Of a stretch of 64,000 nt of DNA, positions 27,743-36,167 are shown piece by piece; positions within the stretch are counted from its first letter, which is position 1; each line of letters starts with the position of its first letter. The notes below the pieces were generated by a model, which was not told the DNA's origin, did no database searches, and worked only from the letters and a program-made list of their open reading frames with translations. Origin of the DNA: Terriglobales bacterium (GTDB lineage Bacteria; Acidobacteriota; Terriglobia; Terriglobales; Acidobacteriaceae); NCBI GenBank assembly GCA_035567895.1, contig DATMPC010000058.1, positions 62,001 to 126,000 on the forward strand, in the 5' to 3' direction. The position numbers and the translations under genes were made by a program.

Positions 27743-27795
27743 GAGCAGCTTCACGGTAATGTACCAATTGCCTTCAATGTTCTTGGGCTAAGCAG

Positions 27796-28572
27796 ATGCC
27801 AGACTCCCAATCAACGCGACGAATTCAACTCCTCAGCGAACCTCCCTTCGCGCGCGTGTTGCTGACCCATGGCAAGCAGAATGTCATCGACGTTCAGATG
27901 ATGGAGGAGCTGGCCCAAGCTCTGGCGGACATTGAATCTGAATCCGACATCTCTACCATCATCCTCTCTGGAGTAGGTGAACATTTTTCTGCGGGCGTTG
28001 ATATCCCCTCGCACACTCCCGACAAAGCTGGAGAGATGCTGGGGAAGTTTCACGAGGTTATTCGCCGACTCGTCCGAACGACGAAGGTGACACTCGCGGT
28101 CGTGCGTGGCTACTGCCTGGGCGGAGGCGCGGAATTGGCGATGGTGTGTGACATTGTTGTGACTGCGGAGAGCGCCCATTGGGGATTTCCTGAGATTCAG
28201 CTCGGTTGCTATCCCCCGGTTGCTGCGGCTGCCCTCGCGGCGATTGTGGGTCAGAAGCGCGCCGCAGAGCTGGTACTCACCGGACGCACCTTTTACGGCA
28301 AAGAAGCTGCACAGCTGGGCCTCGCGAACCGAGCAGTTTCCATCAAGTTGGCCGAAGCAGTGTTGGACTACGAACAGCGTCTAAAGGTCCTTAGCCCCAC
28401 TGCGTTAGCCCACGCCAAGCGCGCTCTCTATTCCTGGGACGCCGCTCATTTCGAAAAGGGTCTGGCGCGTGCCGAAGATATCTACCTGAAAGAACTCATT
28501 CAGACTGAAGACGCGCGCGAAGGGATTCTCGCCTGGATGGAAAAGCGCAAACCGCAGTGGAAGGGAAAATAG
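27796..28572 (+). CDS. Crotonase family; cyclohexa-1,5-dienecarbonyl-CoA hydratase-like
   Basis: 258 residues. The motif FSAGVDIPSHTPDKAGEML closely resembles the Dch/BzdW signature of dienoyl-CoA hydratases from anaerobic benzoyl-CoA degradation, as does the later FPEIQLGCYPPVAAAAL. GYCLGGGAELAMVCDIVV forms the oxyanion hole, and the acidic residues in GGAELA and FPEIQ are kept. The family reaction hydrates cyclohexa-1,5-diene-1-carbonyl-CoA. Without a benzoyl-CoA reductase in the window the true substrate is open; a generic enoyl-CoA hydratase is the alternative. It sits 53 bases after the CoA-transferase beta gene, in the same direction. Confidence 0.8.
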   Translation: MPDSQSTRRIQLLSEPPFARVLLTHGKQNVIDVQMMEELAQALADIESESDISTIILSGVGEHFSAGVDIPSHTPDKAGEMLGKFHEVIRRLVRTTKVTLAVVRGYCLGGGAELAMVCDIVVTAESAHWGFPEIQLGCYPPVAAAALAAIVGQKRAAELVLTGRTFYGKEAAQLGLANRAVSIKLAEAVLDYEQRLKVLSPTALAHAKRALYSWDAAHFEKGLARAEDIYLKELIQTEDAREGILAWMEKRKPQWKGK

Positions 28573-28591
28573 CTGTCACAATCCGCTGGAG

Positions 28592-29186
28592 CTACTGATT
28601 GCAATAACTGGTTCCGCACCGCAGTTTGAACCAGTCGAAGTCCATGCCTTGGGTGCGGAGCTGACCGCGGATCTTCGTTAACGCTTGCTGAATTCGCCCG
28701 GCAAGCATTGCGTTCTCTCGCATCCGCTGATAGTCCTCGCGGGCCGAACGCATATCTGATTCGTAATTAGCCTGGTACTCTCCTGCGCTGCGATAACCGT
28801 ACCCATTCACGTTCTGATGAGCTTGTTCTCGAGCGTTGATGCGTTCATTCTCGTTTGCCGCTTTCGCTACCAGACCATCGTGCTTGTCGTACCATTCGTG
28901 AAGCACGTTCTCGGTCTCGGCGCGCGTGTGGCTCTTTCGGAACTCACTGCTAGCCTTCATGATTTCTTCAGTGTTGTCGGCGGTGGCAGCGACATCGGGA
29001 ATAAGCGGTCTATGACTTCTCAATCGACTCGTCGTTCAAAACGACATGGGCCTGACCCGTTTTATGTGCTTTCGCCTGAGCCGCCATCTCCGCGAGTGAC
29101 TTTGCAGGAGCAGACTGCGCCCAAATAGCAGCTTGGGCTAGACAAGCGACTGACAGGATAGAGAGGAGACGAATGGGGGACGTCAT
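28592..29186 (-). pseudogene. Secreted protein gene interrupted by a frameshift
   Basis: The front frame starts at ATG 29186 with a signal peptide (LLSILSVACLAQAAIWAQS), then SLAEMAAQAKAHKTGQAHVV and LNDESIEKS, and stops at a TAG at 29010-29012. The back frame, one base out of phase, takes over at about 29023 (RPLIPDVAATADNTEEI) and runs to 28592 with EVLHEW-like VLHEWYDKHDGLVAKAANEN and a Cys-containing end. Together they would give one exported protein of about 195 residues, helical and charged. A single-base indel between about 29010 and 29030 explains it; sequencing error or programmed shifting are alternatives. It lies against the CoA-module genes on the other strand. Confidence 0.6.
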
Positions 29187-29341
29187 GGGCAAAGATGCTA
29201 TGCCAAAGCTCTCTGCGGAACAGCATCACTAAAGTAATCTGCTGCCTGATTTGTTCATTTGCTTGTGCCAAATCGGTCCAATGGGCGCCATTGAGATGGA
29301 TGAGCCCAGCCCTAAACACCCCTTCGTTATGATGATGACCG

Positions 29342-30250
29342 ATGCCTAAACTTCGTTCCATGCACGACGCCGTCGCAGAGTTCGTACCCGATGGCGCGTC
29401 CGTCGCGCTTGGATTGCAGCTTGAGCAGATGATTCCGTTTGCTGCCGGTCATGAGATGATCCGACAGGAACGACGCGATCTGCGGCTGATTGGGCCCATC
29501 TCCGATTGCCTGTTCGATCAGCTCATTGGTGCAGGATGCGTGAAGGACATCGTTGCCGCCTGGGTCGGCAACGTCATGATGGGGCAAGCCTACAACTTTA
29601 GGCGCGCGGTCGAGGCCGGCGAGGTTCGCGTCTTCAACATGACAAACTTCACGATTGCGCTCGGCCTGCAGGCTGGAGCGATGGGTGTGCCTTTTTTGCC
29701 AACCCGGACAGCAATGGGTAGTGACGTACCTAAAGGCAATCACTTCTTCTATCAGATCATTTCCCCTTTTGAGCCAAAGGAGACGTTGCTCGCGGTGCGC
29801 GCAATCGTGCCCGACGTGACCATCGTCAACGTCCAGCGCGCGGATGCCGAGGGCAATGCACATTGCTGGGGAAACTTCGGAGTGATGGTTGAGGCAGTGC
29901 GCGCAGCGAAAAAAGTGATCGTCGTTGCGGAGGAGATTGTCGATCCGGAAGTGATCGCAAGCGACCCTAACCGCACGGTGATCCCCGGATTTCTCGTTTC
30001 GGCGGTCGTGCACGAGCCTTTCGGCGCTCATCCTTCGCCGGTGCAGGGCTATTACAGTCGCGATAATGAGTTCTTTCGCGCATATCACTCCGAAACGAAG
30101 AGCCCCGAAACTTTTATGCAGTGGCGATCAAAATGGGTTGATGGAGTGCAGGACCGCGGTGAATACTTGAAACTACTAGGAGACCAGCGCATAAACAGTC
30201 TGGGTGTGAAGAAGCACGCCTATTCTGCGCCTGCTGATTACGGATACTGA
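29342..30250 (+). CDS. CoA-transferase alpha-type subunit (GctA/IpdA-like)
   Basis: 302 residues. The family pattern is clear: an N-terminal Rossmann-like half (MHDAVAEFVPDGASVALG, DLRLIGPISDCLFDQLIGAG), ALGLQAGAMGVPFLPTRTAMGSD and VTIVNVQRADAEGNAHCWG, followed by the VVVAEEIVDPEVI region. It would pair with the beta-type subunit at 26990 to form the active enzyme. In most genomes the two genes are adjacent; here they are about 1.6 kb apart with a hydratase and an oppositely oriented broken gene between. Confidence 0.82.
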   Translation: MPKLRSMHDAVAEFVPDGASVALGLQLEQMIPFAAGHEMIRQERRDLRLIGPISDCLFDQLIGAGCVKDIVAAWVGNVMMGQAYNFRRAVEAGEVRVFNMTNFTIALGLQAGAMGVPFLPTRTAMGSDVPKGNHFFYQIISPFEPKETLLAVRAIVPDVTIVNVQRADAEGNAHCWGNFGVMVEAVRAAKKVIVVAEEIVDPEVIASDPNRTVIPGFLVSAVVHEPFGAHPSPVQGYYSRDNEFFRAYHSETKSPETFMQWRSKWVDGVQDRGEYLKLLGDQRINSLGVKKHAYSAPADYGY

Positions 30251-30359
30251 CCGGGGAAGAGCGAACACGAAGGTCACGAAGGATAAAAGCGGAGGTCACA
30301 AAGAACCTCCGTGACCTCTTGTTTTAGCCTTTGTGCCCTTCGTGTTCGCTCTTCCCGGG
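30251..30359. repeat. Inverted-repeat element, family 2
   Basis: Left arm 30251-30299 (words GGAAGAGCGAACACGAAGG, TCACGAAGG, GGAGGTCAC) is inverted at 30311-30359 with about eight mismatches over 49 bases. It fills the gap between the CoA-transferase alpha stop and the rhodanese start, so it is transcribed and would form a long hairpin. Related copies: 37011-37226, and weaker ones at 9388-9536 and 42355-42512. Confidence 0.75.
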
Positions 30360-30367
30360 TTGAAGGC

Positions 30368-30688
30368 ATGGACTACGAAATCCAACCTGAAGAAGTAAAG
30401 CGCCTGCGCGATGCGGGCGAGGAGTTTACCTTTCTCGATTGTCGCGAGCCTTGGGAGTATCAGGCTGCCCATATCGAGGGCACGAAGCACATTCCCATGC
30501 AGGACATTCCGGCGCGCCTTCAGGAGCTTGATCCGGATGACCGCATCATCGTGATCTGCCACCACGGCGTGCGCTCGATGAACGTAACCGCCTGGCTGCG
30601 CCAGCAGGGATACGAAAAGGCGCAATCCGTCTCCGGCGGCATTGACCGCTGGTCACGGACCGTGGACTCCAAGGTTCCGACCTATTGA
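30368..30688 (+). CDS. Rhodanese-domain sulfurtransferase
   Basis: 106 residues from ATG 30368. A single rhodanese domain: FLDCREPWEYQAAHIEGTKH carries the CH2A-type Asp/Arg, and the active-site loop CHHGVRS holds the catalytic Cys64. Cytoplasmic, no signal peptide. It would carry a persulfide, for example for cofactor or Fe-S sulfuration. Being upstream of a molybdenum Fe-S enzyme, a role in maturing that enzyme is conceivable but not shown. Confidence 0.88.
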   Translation: MDYEIQPEEVKRLRDAGEEFTFLDCREPWEYQAAHIEGTKHIPMQDIPARLQELDPDDRIIVICHHGVRSMNVTAWLRQQGYEKAQSVSGGIDRWSRTVDSKVPTY

Positions 30689-30782
30689 GCGAATCCAGGC
30701 TTGCGATTCGTTCCCACGATGGCTTTGGCAGCGCGTAATCGAAGAGTTGGATAGTTTACTCTAGAGTTACTATTAATCTGCT

Positions 30783-30806
30783 CGGGACAAGGGTGTTTTT
30801 GTCCCG
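30783..30806. repeat. Short hairpin, 8-bp stem
   Basis: CGGGACAA (30783-30790) pairs with TTGTCCCG (30799-30806) around a T-rich loop. It shares the word GGGACAA with the larger hairpin that follows. It is located about 95 bases after the rhodanese stop. Confidence 0.5.
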
Positions 30807-30835
30807 TGAGCCTCTCTTGTGTTTTCAGCAGCTTA

Positions 30836-30887
30836 AGCTTGTCCCGCTGTCCCAACCTCCTAGGGGCTTGGGACAGCGGGACAAGCT
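30836..30887. repeat. 20-bp perfect hairpin (REP-like)
   Basis: AGCTTGTCCCGCTGTCCCAA at 30836-30855 is perfectly inverted at 30868-30887, loop of 12. No U-run follows, so it is not a standard intrinsic terminator. It dominates the 30689-31023 gap before the molybdenum-enzyme genes; nothing else is evident in that gap. Confidence 0.75.
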
Positions 30888-31023
30888 CCAACAATCCGTT
30901 CTGGAATGACCAGTGAGCATGTGCAGTGAGTACTCGAAAGTAAACACCTTACCCCTTCCTCCAGAAAGAGCTCGTACGCCGAAGCCGCCAGCGAGAAGGG
31001 ATGTATGCTTAGTAGTTTTCCTA

Positions 31024-31536
31024 ATGAAAAAAGAGCTAATCGAACTGCGAGTGAATGGCCGAAGGCGCGAAGTCGCCATCGAGCCCTCGAAGCTGCTGCT
31101 CGACACCCTTCGCGAGGACCTTCAGCTTACCGGTTCGAAGCGTGGCTGCGACGACTCGTCATGCGGTGCCTGCACGGTACTGGTCGACGGCACTCCGATG
31201 CTCTCGTGCACGATTATCGCTGCTTCGTTCTCGACGGACGAGGAGGGCCAGGCCCCCGAGATCACGACCGTAGAAGGCGTTGCCGAGCACGGCGCTATGG
31301 CGGCGATCCAGAAGGCGTACGGAGATTGGGGAGGGGCCCAGTGTGGATATTGCACGCCCGGGTTCATCATGACTGTGAAGGCCCTGCTCGAGCGCAATCC
31401 CGAACCGAGCGACGAAGACATTCGCCACGCCCTTAGCGGCAACCTCTGCCGCTGCACTGGCTATACGCAGATGTATCAGGCCATCAAAGCCGCGATTCGC
31501 GCCGAGCAGGAAGGGATCGCTGCGGCGAGAAGATAG
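31024..31536 (+). CDS. hcrC: Molybdenum hydroxylase/HcrC-like [2Fe-2S] subunit
   Basis: 170 residues from ATG 31024. An upstream extension of the frame has no homology-like content. Plant-type ferredoxin ligands C42, C47, C50 and C62 (GCDDSSCGACTVLVDG) and the second helical [2Fe-2S] domain ligands C107, C110, C142 and C144 (CGYCTPGF; LCRCTGY) are all present. This is the small electron-transfer subunit of xanthine-oxidase-family enzymes. The neighbours show an HcrABC-type (4-hydroxybenzoyl-CoA reductase-like) set. It is 10 bases before the large subunit. Confidence 0.9.
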   Translation: MKKELIELRVNGRRREVAIEPSKLLLDTLREDLQLTGSKRGCDDSSCGACTVLVDGTPMLSCTIIAASFSTDEEGQAPEITTVEGVAEHGAMAAIQKAYGDWGGAQCGYCTPGFIMTVKALLERNPEPSDEDIRHALSGNLCRCTGYTQMYQAIKAAIRAEQEGIAAARR

Positions 31537-31546
31537 CAAAGGGAAC

Positions 31547-34102
31547 ATGTCAGAGTTTTCAGTTATTGGAAAGTCGGTCGCGCTCATCGACTCTGCGGGG
31601 AAGACTACCGGAGCAGGGAAGTACGCTGACGATCTCTCCCTTCCCGGAATGCTCATCGGCAAGATCCTGCATTCACCCCATCCGCATGCCGTGATCAAGC
31701 GCATCGATGCAACACGCGCTCGTGCCCTCGATGGCGTCGTTACCGTTGTCACCGGACAGGACGCGCCCAATAAGTACGGAATTCTCCCCGTTGGACACGA
31801 CGAAACCGCGCTTGCTGTAGATAAAGTGCGCTATGTCGGTGACAACGTGGCTTGCGTAGTTGCTGAATCGGAGTCGATTGCGGAGCGCGCGATCGAACTC
31901 ATTGATGTGGAATACGAGCCATTGCCCGCGTACTTCGACCCGGAAAAGTCGATGAAGGCCACGTCGGACTTCATTCATCCGGAAAAGCCGAACAACATCG
32001 AGAAGGATTATCACCACCTCTTTGGTGATCCAGATCAAGGCTTTCGCGAGGCAGCGTACATTCTCGAAGGGCGATATCTGGCGAACGAGGTGACGCACGC
32101 AGCCATGGAGCCTCACTCTACGCTGGCTAGCTTCGAGTTTGATTCCCAAACTGGGCAGCCGGGACGCCTGACCGTCTGGTCGTCAACCCAGGTTCCGTAC
32201 TACCTCCAGCACAAGCTTTCGATTGTGCTGGAGATACCAATGGCGCAGATTCGGGTCATTAAACCGCTTGTTGGAGGGGGTTTCGGCGGCAAGAGCGAGA
32301 TTATTCCGTTGGAGATCATCTCGGCGGTCGCGGCTCGCAAAGCTAAAGCTCCTGTGAAGATCACCTACACACGAGAAGAGGTCTTCTGGGCGCACCGGGG
32401 ACGTCCGCGAACCATCATTGATCTTAAGACGGGAGTCCAGAAAGACGGCCGCATTATGGCTGTTGCGGCGCGCGTAATTCAGGATGGCGGCGCTTATTGC
32501 TCCTATGGAGTAGTCACAATCCTCTATTCAGGGGCGCTTTTAGGAGCGTTATACGACATTCCCAACATCCGTTATGACGGATATCGGGTCCTCACAAACA
32601 AGCCCGCATGCGGCGCCATGCGCGGACATGGCACGGTAAACGTCCGCTTCGCCTTTGAATCGCAACTCGATGAATTGGCGGCGGCGATCCACATGGATCC
32701 TGCTGAAATTCGTCGTGTGAACCTGCTGAAGCCCCCATGCATCACGGTTAACGGCCTCCGCGTGCAGAGTTATGGGCTTCCGGAGTGCATAGACAGGGTT
32801 CTTGAGGGCTCGCAATGGGCCTCCCGAAAGGGGAAATTGGGTCACGGACGCGGACTCGGCATGGGCTGTAGTCACTATGTAAGCGGCGCTGCTAACTCGA
32901 TTATCCGGTCGGATATGCCGCATTCCACAGTGAATATCAAGATCGATCGTGACGGTGGCGTCGTTGTATACACCGGCGCATCGGACATCGGCCAGGGATC
33001 GGACACGATGATCGCCCAAATTGTGGCTGAAGTGCTCGGCTGCAAGCTATCGCGAGTGAAGGTTGTAGCGGCCGATACGGACCTTACGCCGGTCGATATA
33101 GGCTCTTATTCGAGCCGTGTGACGTTCATGAATGGCAACGCAGCCAAGCGGGCGGCGGAAGGTGTGAAGCAAAAGATTGTTTCTGCGGCTGCTAAGAAGA
33201 TGGTTTGTGCGCCGGAAAATGTCGTTATGCGCGACGATATGGTGAACACAATCGGCACGGCTTCCGTACTTCCGGCCACCGAAACCACCGTCTCCGGCCG
33301 CGTCGAAGGGCAGATTCTGCGCCATTCTGTGCAGCAAAAGCGCAAGGATGAAGGCCCTAAGGACAGCATGTCGTTCGAGGAAGCCGTTGTTGCGGCCATC
33401 GATTTCAGCGGTGCGCTTACGGGAACGGGGTCTTATGCGCCGCCTCCAGAGGCTCGTGGAGGCAAACATAAGGGCGCTGGAGTCGGTCCTTCGCCGGCGT
33501 ATTCGTACTCTGCGCAGGTCGCTGAGGTCAGTGTGGACGAGGAAACGGGGGCCGTTACGGTCCACAAAATCTGGGCTGCGCACGATTGCGGACGCGCTTT
33601 GAACCCGGTCAGCGTCGAAGGACAGGTCATTGGCTCCGTCTGGATGGGTTTAGGGCAGGCCTTACAGGAAGAAATGGTGTGGAAAGATGGCCTGTTAATG
33701 AACCCTGGACTGCTCGAATACAAGTCTCCGTCGGCGGTTGAATCGCCCGATATCGTCACTTATATCGTCGAAAGCGTCGATCCCGAGGGCCCTTTTGGCG
33801 CCAAAGAAGCGTCGGAAGGATCACTCGCGGCGTGCATTCCCGCCATTTCCAACGCAATTTTCGACGCGATCGGCGTGCGTTTGAGGGAAGCTCCGTTCAC
33901 TCCAGACCGCGTTTTAGCGGCAATTAAGGCGCGAAATGAGGCAGAAAAAACAGGTTTTCGAGGCACAAATGAGGCTGTAAAGCCCACCCAATTTCGCGAG
34001 CACGGCGGCAGTCTGTGGTTCAAAGGACGCGGGCCAATTCGCCATCCGGCAGACCCGGCTCGGGCTGGAACGACGACTGAACCGGTGGCGGGGGACGATT
34101 AA
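31547..34102 (+). CDS. hcrA: Molybdopterin subunit, 4-hydroxybenzoyl-CoA reductase alpha-like
   Basis: 851 residues. Remembered HcrA sequences match at many points: STQVPYYLQHKLSIVLEIPM, RVIKPLVGGGFGGKSE, REEVFWAHRGRPRT, AMRGHGTVNVRFAFESQLDE, ADIGQGSDTMIAQIVAEVLG, SYSSRVTFMNGNA and GPFGAKEASEGSLA. It should bind the Mo-pterin cofactor and the acyl-CoA substrate. 4-hydroxybenzoyl-CoA reductase removes the phenolic OH of 4-hydroxybenzoyl-CoA; a related CoA-ester hydroxylase or dehydroxylase is equally possible. The C-terminus carries about 60 extra residues (from EAEKTGFRG) rich in Gly/Pro/Arg, not in HcrA as I remember it. A repeat element separates it from hcrB. Confidence 0.85.
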   Translation: MSEFSVIGKSVALIDSAGKTTGAGKYADDLSLPGMLIGKILHSPHPHAVIKRIDATRARALDGVVTVVTGQDAPNKYGILPVGHDETALAVDKVRYVGDNVACVVAESESIAERAIELIDVEYEPLPAYFDPEKSMKATSDFIHPEKPNNIEKDYHHLFGDPDQGFREAAYILEGRYLANEVTHAAMEPHSTLASFEFDSQTGQPGRLTVWSSTQVPYYLQHKLSIVLEIPMAQIRVIKPLVGGGFGGKSEIIPLEIISAVAARKAKAPVKITYTREEVFWAHRGRPRTIIDLKTGVQKDGRIMAVAARVIQDGGAYCSYGVVTILYSGALLGALYDIPNIRYDGYRVLTNKPACGAMRGHGTVNVRFAFESQLDELAAAIHMDPAEIRRVNLLKPPCITVNGLRVQSYGLPECIDRVLEGSQWASRKGKLGHGRGLGMGCSHYVSGAANSIIRSDMPHSTVNIKIDRDGGVVVYTGASDIGQGSDTMIAQIVAEVLGCKLSRVKVVAADTDLTPVDIGSYSSRVTFMNGNAAKRAAEGVKQKIVSAAAKKMVCAPENVVMRDDMVNTIGTASVLPATETTVSGRVEGQILRHSVQQKRKDEGPKDSMSFEEAVVAAIDFSGALTGTGSYAPPPEARGGKHKGAGVGPSPAYSYSAQVAEVSVDEETGAVTVHKIWAAHDCGRALNPVSVEGQVIGSVWMGLGQALQEEMVWKDGLLMNPGLLEYKSPSAVESPDIVTYIVESVDPEGPFGAKEASEGSLAACIPAISNAIFDAIGVRLREAPFTPDRVLAAIKARNEAEKTGFRGTNEAVKPTQFREHGGSLWFKGRGPIRHPADPARAGTTTEPVAGDD

Positions 34103-34171
34103 TGTTATCGGCCCGTTTCGGGAATGACCCGTCCTTCCACTGCTCGTCTCATCTAGCAGGGACTCTCAACG

Positions 34172-34324
34172 CCTGTCATCCTGAGGCCCTCCCGGAATTC
34201 TTCGGACTTAAACGCCGTATCGCGGCTTTTCCACGACGTTCTTGGCCGAAAAGCCAATCAAGCGCAATTAAGTTTGAAGCATCCCGGGAGGTCCTTCGGC
34301 CAAAAGAGGGCCTCAGGATGACAG
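34172..34324. repeat. Inverted-repeat element, family 1 copy B (inside the hcr-like operon)
   Basis: Left arm 34172-34207 (CTGTCATCCTGAGGCCCTC, GGAATTCTTCGGAC) is inverted at 34280-34324 (GGAGGTCCTTCGGCCAAAAG, AGGGCCTCAGGATGACAG). It lies in the 280-base gap between the large Mo-subunit gene and the FAD-subunit gene, where it should form an mRNA hairpin. Confidence 0.75.
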
Positions 34325-34382
34325 TGCATAGGGGTGTTCAGGGTGCTCGGCAGAACGACACTCGAAGAACCAGGAATCCCGC

Positions 34383-35393
34383 GTGAGCCTCCCCCCATTC
34401 AAACTCCTGCGTCCACGAACAATCGAAGATGCCGTTCGGTATCTCTCCGAACACGCTCCCGACATTCAGATCATCGCTGGCGGCACCGATCTGCTGCCGT
34501 CGATGAAGCAGCGGCTGTTTGCTCCGAATTATCTGCTGGACATTCGTGGTATCGACGAGCTGCGTAGTATCCGTTCCATTCCGGGACACGGTACCGAGAT
34601 CGGCGCACTGGTCACGCTCAGTACGATCGAAGATTCTGAGTTCATTCGTCGGAGTTATCGCGTGTTACGCGAAGCGGTGGCTACCGTTGCTTCGCCGATC
34701 CTGCGCAATATGGGCACGATCGGGGGCAATATCTGTCTTGATACGCGTTGCCTCTGGTACAACCAATCGCTCACCTGGCGCAAATCTTGCGGTTTTTGCA
34801 TAAAGAAGGATGGCGATCTGTGCCATGTTGCTCCCGGAGGCAAGAAGTGCTGGGCAGTGTTTTCGGCAGATTCGCCGGCGGCGTTGCTATGTCTCGAAGC
34901 GGAGTTGGAAATCGCCGGGCCAACCGGCAAGCGCCGTGTTCCGCTAGCCCAGTTCTACACCAACATCGGCGACGCGCGTATGAAGCTGGCGCAGAACGAG
35001 ATGCTGACCCGTGTCTTTCTTCCAGAACGCATGGCGGGATACGACGGCGTCTATCAAAAGCTGCGGCTAAGGGGATCGATCGACTATCCGCTCGCGGGAG
35101 TCGCTGCCGCGCTCAAGAAGAATGCGCAAGGCCTCATCGAAGACGCGCAAGTGGCGATTACTGGAGTGAATCCGGCCCCGCTGCTGGTGAGCGAAGCGCG
35201 GCACGCGCTGGCAGGCAAGGTGGTCAACGATCACTCGGCGGCTGTGGTTGGTGAGTTAGCAGCGAAAGTGGCTAAGCCGCTTACAACATCGTTGCTTACT
35301 CCTGAGTATCGGCGCGAAATGATTCGCGTGTTTGCGAAACGCGCGGTGCTTGGCGCCGGGACTACGAAGAATGGAACTCCAAGCTGGGCCTAA
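34383..35393 (+). CDS. hcrB: FAD/[4Fe-4S] subunit, 4-hydroxybenzoyl-CoA reductase beta-like
   Basis: 336 residues from GTG 34383. FAD-binding motifs IIAGGTDLLP (30-39) and NMGTIGGNICLDTR (109-122) are those of the CoxM/XdhB family. The region 118-156 carries C123, C139, C147 and C156 in the spacing of the extra [4Fe-4S] cluster loop that distinguishes HcrB from ordinary Mo-hydroxylase flavoproteins (SCGFCIKKDGDLCHVAPGGK). That cluster lets 4-hydroxybenzoyl-CoA reductase work against the usual direction of electron flow. This loop is the best evidence for a reductase rather than a xanthine-dehydrogenase-like role. Confidence 0.88.
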   Translation: MSLPPFKLLRPRTIEDAVRYLSEHAPDIQIIAGGTDLLPSMKQRLFAPNYLLDIRGIDELRSIRSIPGHGTEIGALVTLSTIEDSEFIRRSYRVLREAVATVASPILRNMGTIGGNICLDTRCLWYNQSLTWRKSCGFCIKKDGDLCHVAPGGKKCWAVFSADSPAALLCLEAELEIAGPTGKRRVPLAQFYTNIGDARMKLAQNEMLTRVFLPERMAGYDGVYQKLRLRGSIDYPLAGVAAALKKNAQGLIEDAQVAITGVNPAPLLVSEARHALAGKVVNDHSAAVVGELAAKVAKPLTTSLLTPEYRREMIRVFAKRAVLGAGTTKNGTPSWA

Positions 35394-35399
35394 TATGAC

Positions 35400-35804
35400 T
35401 CATGACTTCAGCCAGAGGACCGGGAAGCTATGTCCTAGTTTCCGGAAATCGGAGTCGCTGGTTACAAGCGTAGCTTTGTGCTCGATCGCTAGCGCAGCAG
35501 CAAAGCTATCGACGTAGTAAAGCTTGTATTGATTCTTAAGATCGGCGGCTTGAACGCACCTGGGAAGAGTTGCATCGAGAAGGCTGATGGGTAAAGATCG
35601 TACCGCGTTCATCGTTACCTGAGCCTGGTTCGAGCCATGCTCGCGCGCGATTTTGCCGTAGACTTCGGCATAGTTCACTGCTGACATCAGTACCTGCGCG
35701 TGCTCCCGCATTGCCTCTTTCAAAACGTCGTTCACTTTGGATGCGCCTGGTTTTTTCTGAAGAAAAACAAACACGGCGCTGGCATCCAACACGTATGTCT
35801 TCAC
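35400..35804 (-). CDS. vapC: PIN-domain toxin (VapC-like)
   Basis: 134 residues from GTG 35804, which overlaps the antitoxin stop (GTGA). PIN-domain acidic residues are in place: Asp7 in VLDASAV, Glu in NYAEVYGKI, Asp in YYVDSFAAALA and Asp in TSDSDFRKLG. VapC toxins are Mg-dependent RNases that usually cut tRNA or rRNA. The C-terminal stop is 7 bases from the convergent hcrB stop. Confidence 0.88.
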   Translation of the reverse strand: MKTYVLDASAVFVFLQKKPGASKVNDVLKEAMREHAQVLMSAVNYAEVYGKIAREHGSNQAQVTMNAVRSLPISLLDATLPRCVQAADLKNQYKLYYVDSFAAALAIEHKATLVTSDSDFRKLGHSFPVLWLKS

Positions 35805-36046
35805 TTGTCGCGCTTGCCTTCTTCGCGATGCTCCTTCTCCCAGCCGGCCAGCAGGTCTGGCCCTTCGCTCAAACATCCCATGAGCCGGTCGACGTACTCC
35901 TCTGTAATGGGCTGCAGGACAATGCGGCCTAGATGATCCTCCAAAAATCTGACCCTGGTGCCGGTCTCAATCCCATGCTTCCGCCGAAGTTCTGCAGGGA
36001 CCACAAGTTGGCCTTTAGAGGTAAAGGTAGCACTTAGATCCTTCAT
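35801..36046 (-). CDS. vapB: AbrB/SpoVT-type antitoxin (VapB-like)
   Basis: 81 residues. The N-terminal swapped-hairpin motif ATFTSKGQLVVPAELRRKHG is a standard AbrB DNA-binding domain; the C-terminal half should wrap the toxin. Translation is coupled to the downstream PIN gene by a 4-base overlap. A dyad directly upstream (36049-36077) is the probable operator. Confidence 0.88.
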   Translation of the reverse strand: MKDLSATFTSKGQLVVPAELRRKHGIETGTRVRFLEDHLGRIVLQPITEEYVDRLMGCLSEGPDLLAGWEKEHREEGKRDK

Positions 36047-36048
36047 GC

Positions 36049-36077
36049 CTTACATTATATCAGAAGTAAGATGTAAG
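36049..36077. promoter_or_regulatory. Dyad operator candidate of vapBC
   Basis: CTTACAT (36049-36055) is inverted as ATGTAAG (36071-36077), beginning 3 bases upstream of the antitoxin start codon on the minus strand. VapBC operons are usually autorepressed through such sites. Confidence 0.5.
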
Positions 36078-36167
36078 AGTCCTCTGAGGATGTCACTCAG
36101 TAGCCATTCGCTTGTCGAGGCTGGTCTCCGTATCATCGCTTGGATGTTCCGTGAACTCTGAAACGAG

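Noticed and set aside
29005-29035. Selenocysteine or read-through at the stop of the broken secreted gene
   Set aside because: The stop is TAG, and the downstream half is in another frame, so a frameshift rather than recoding is indicated.
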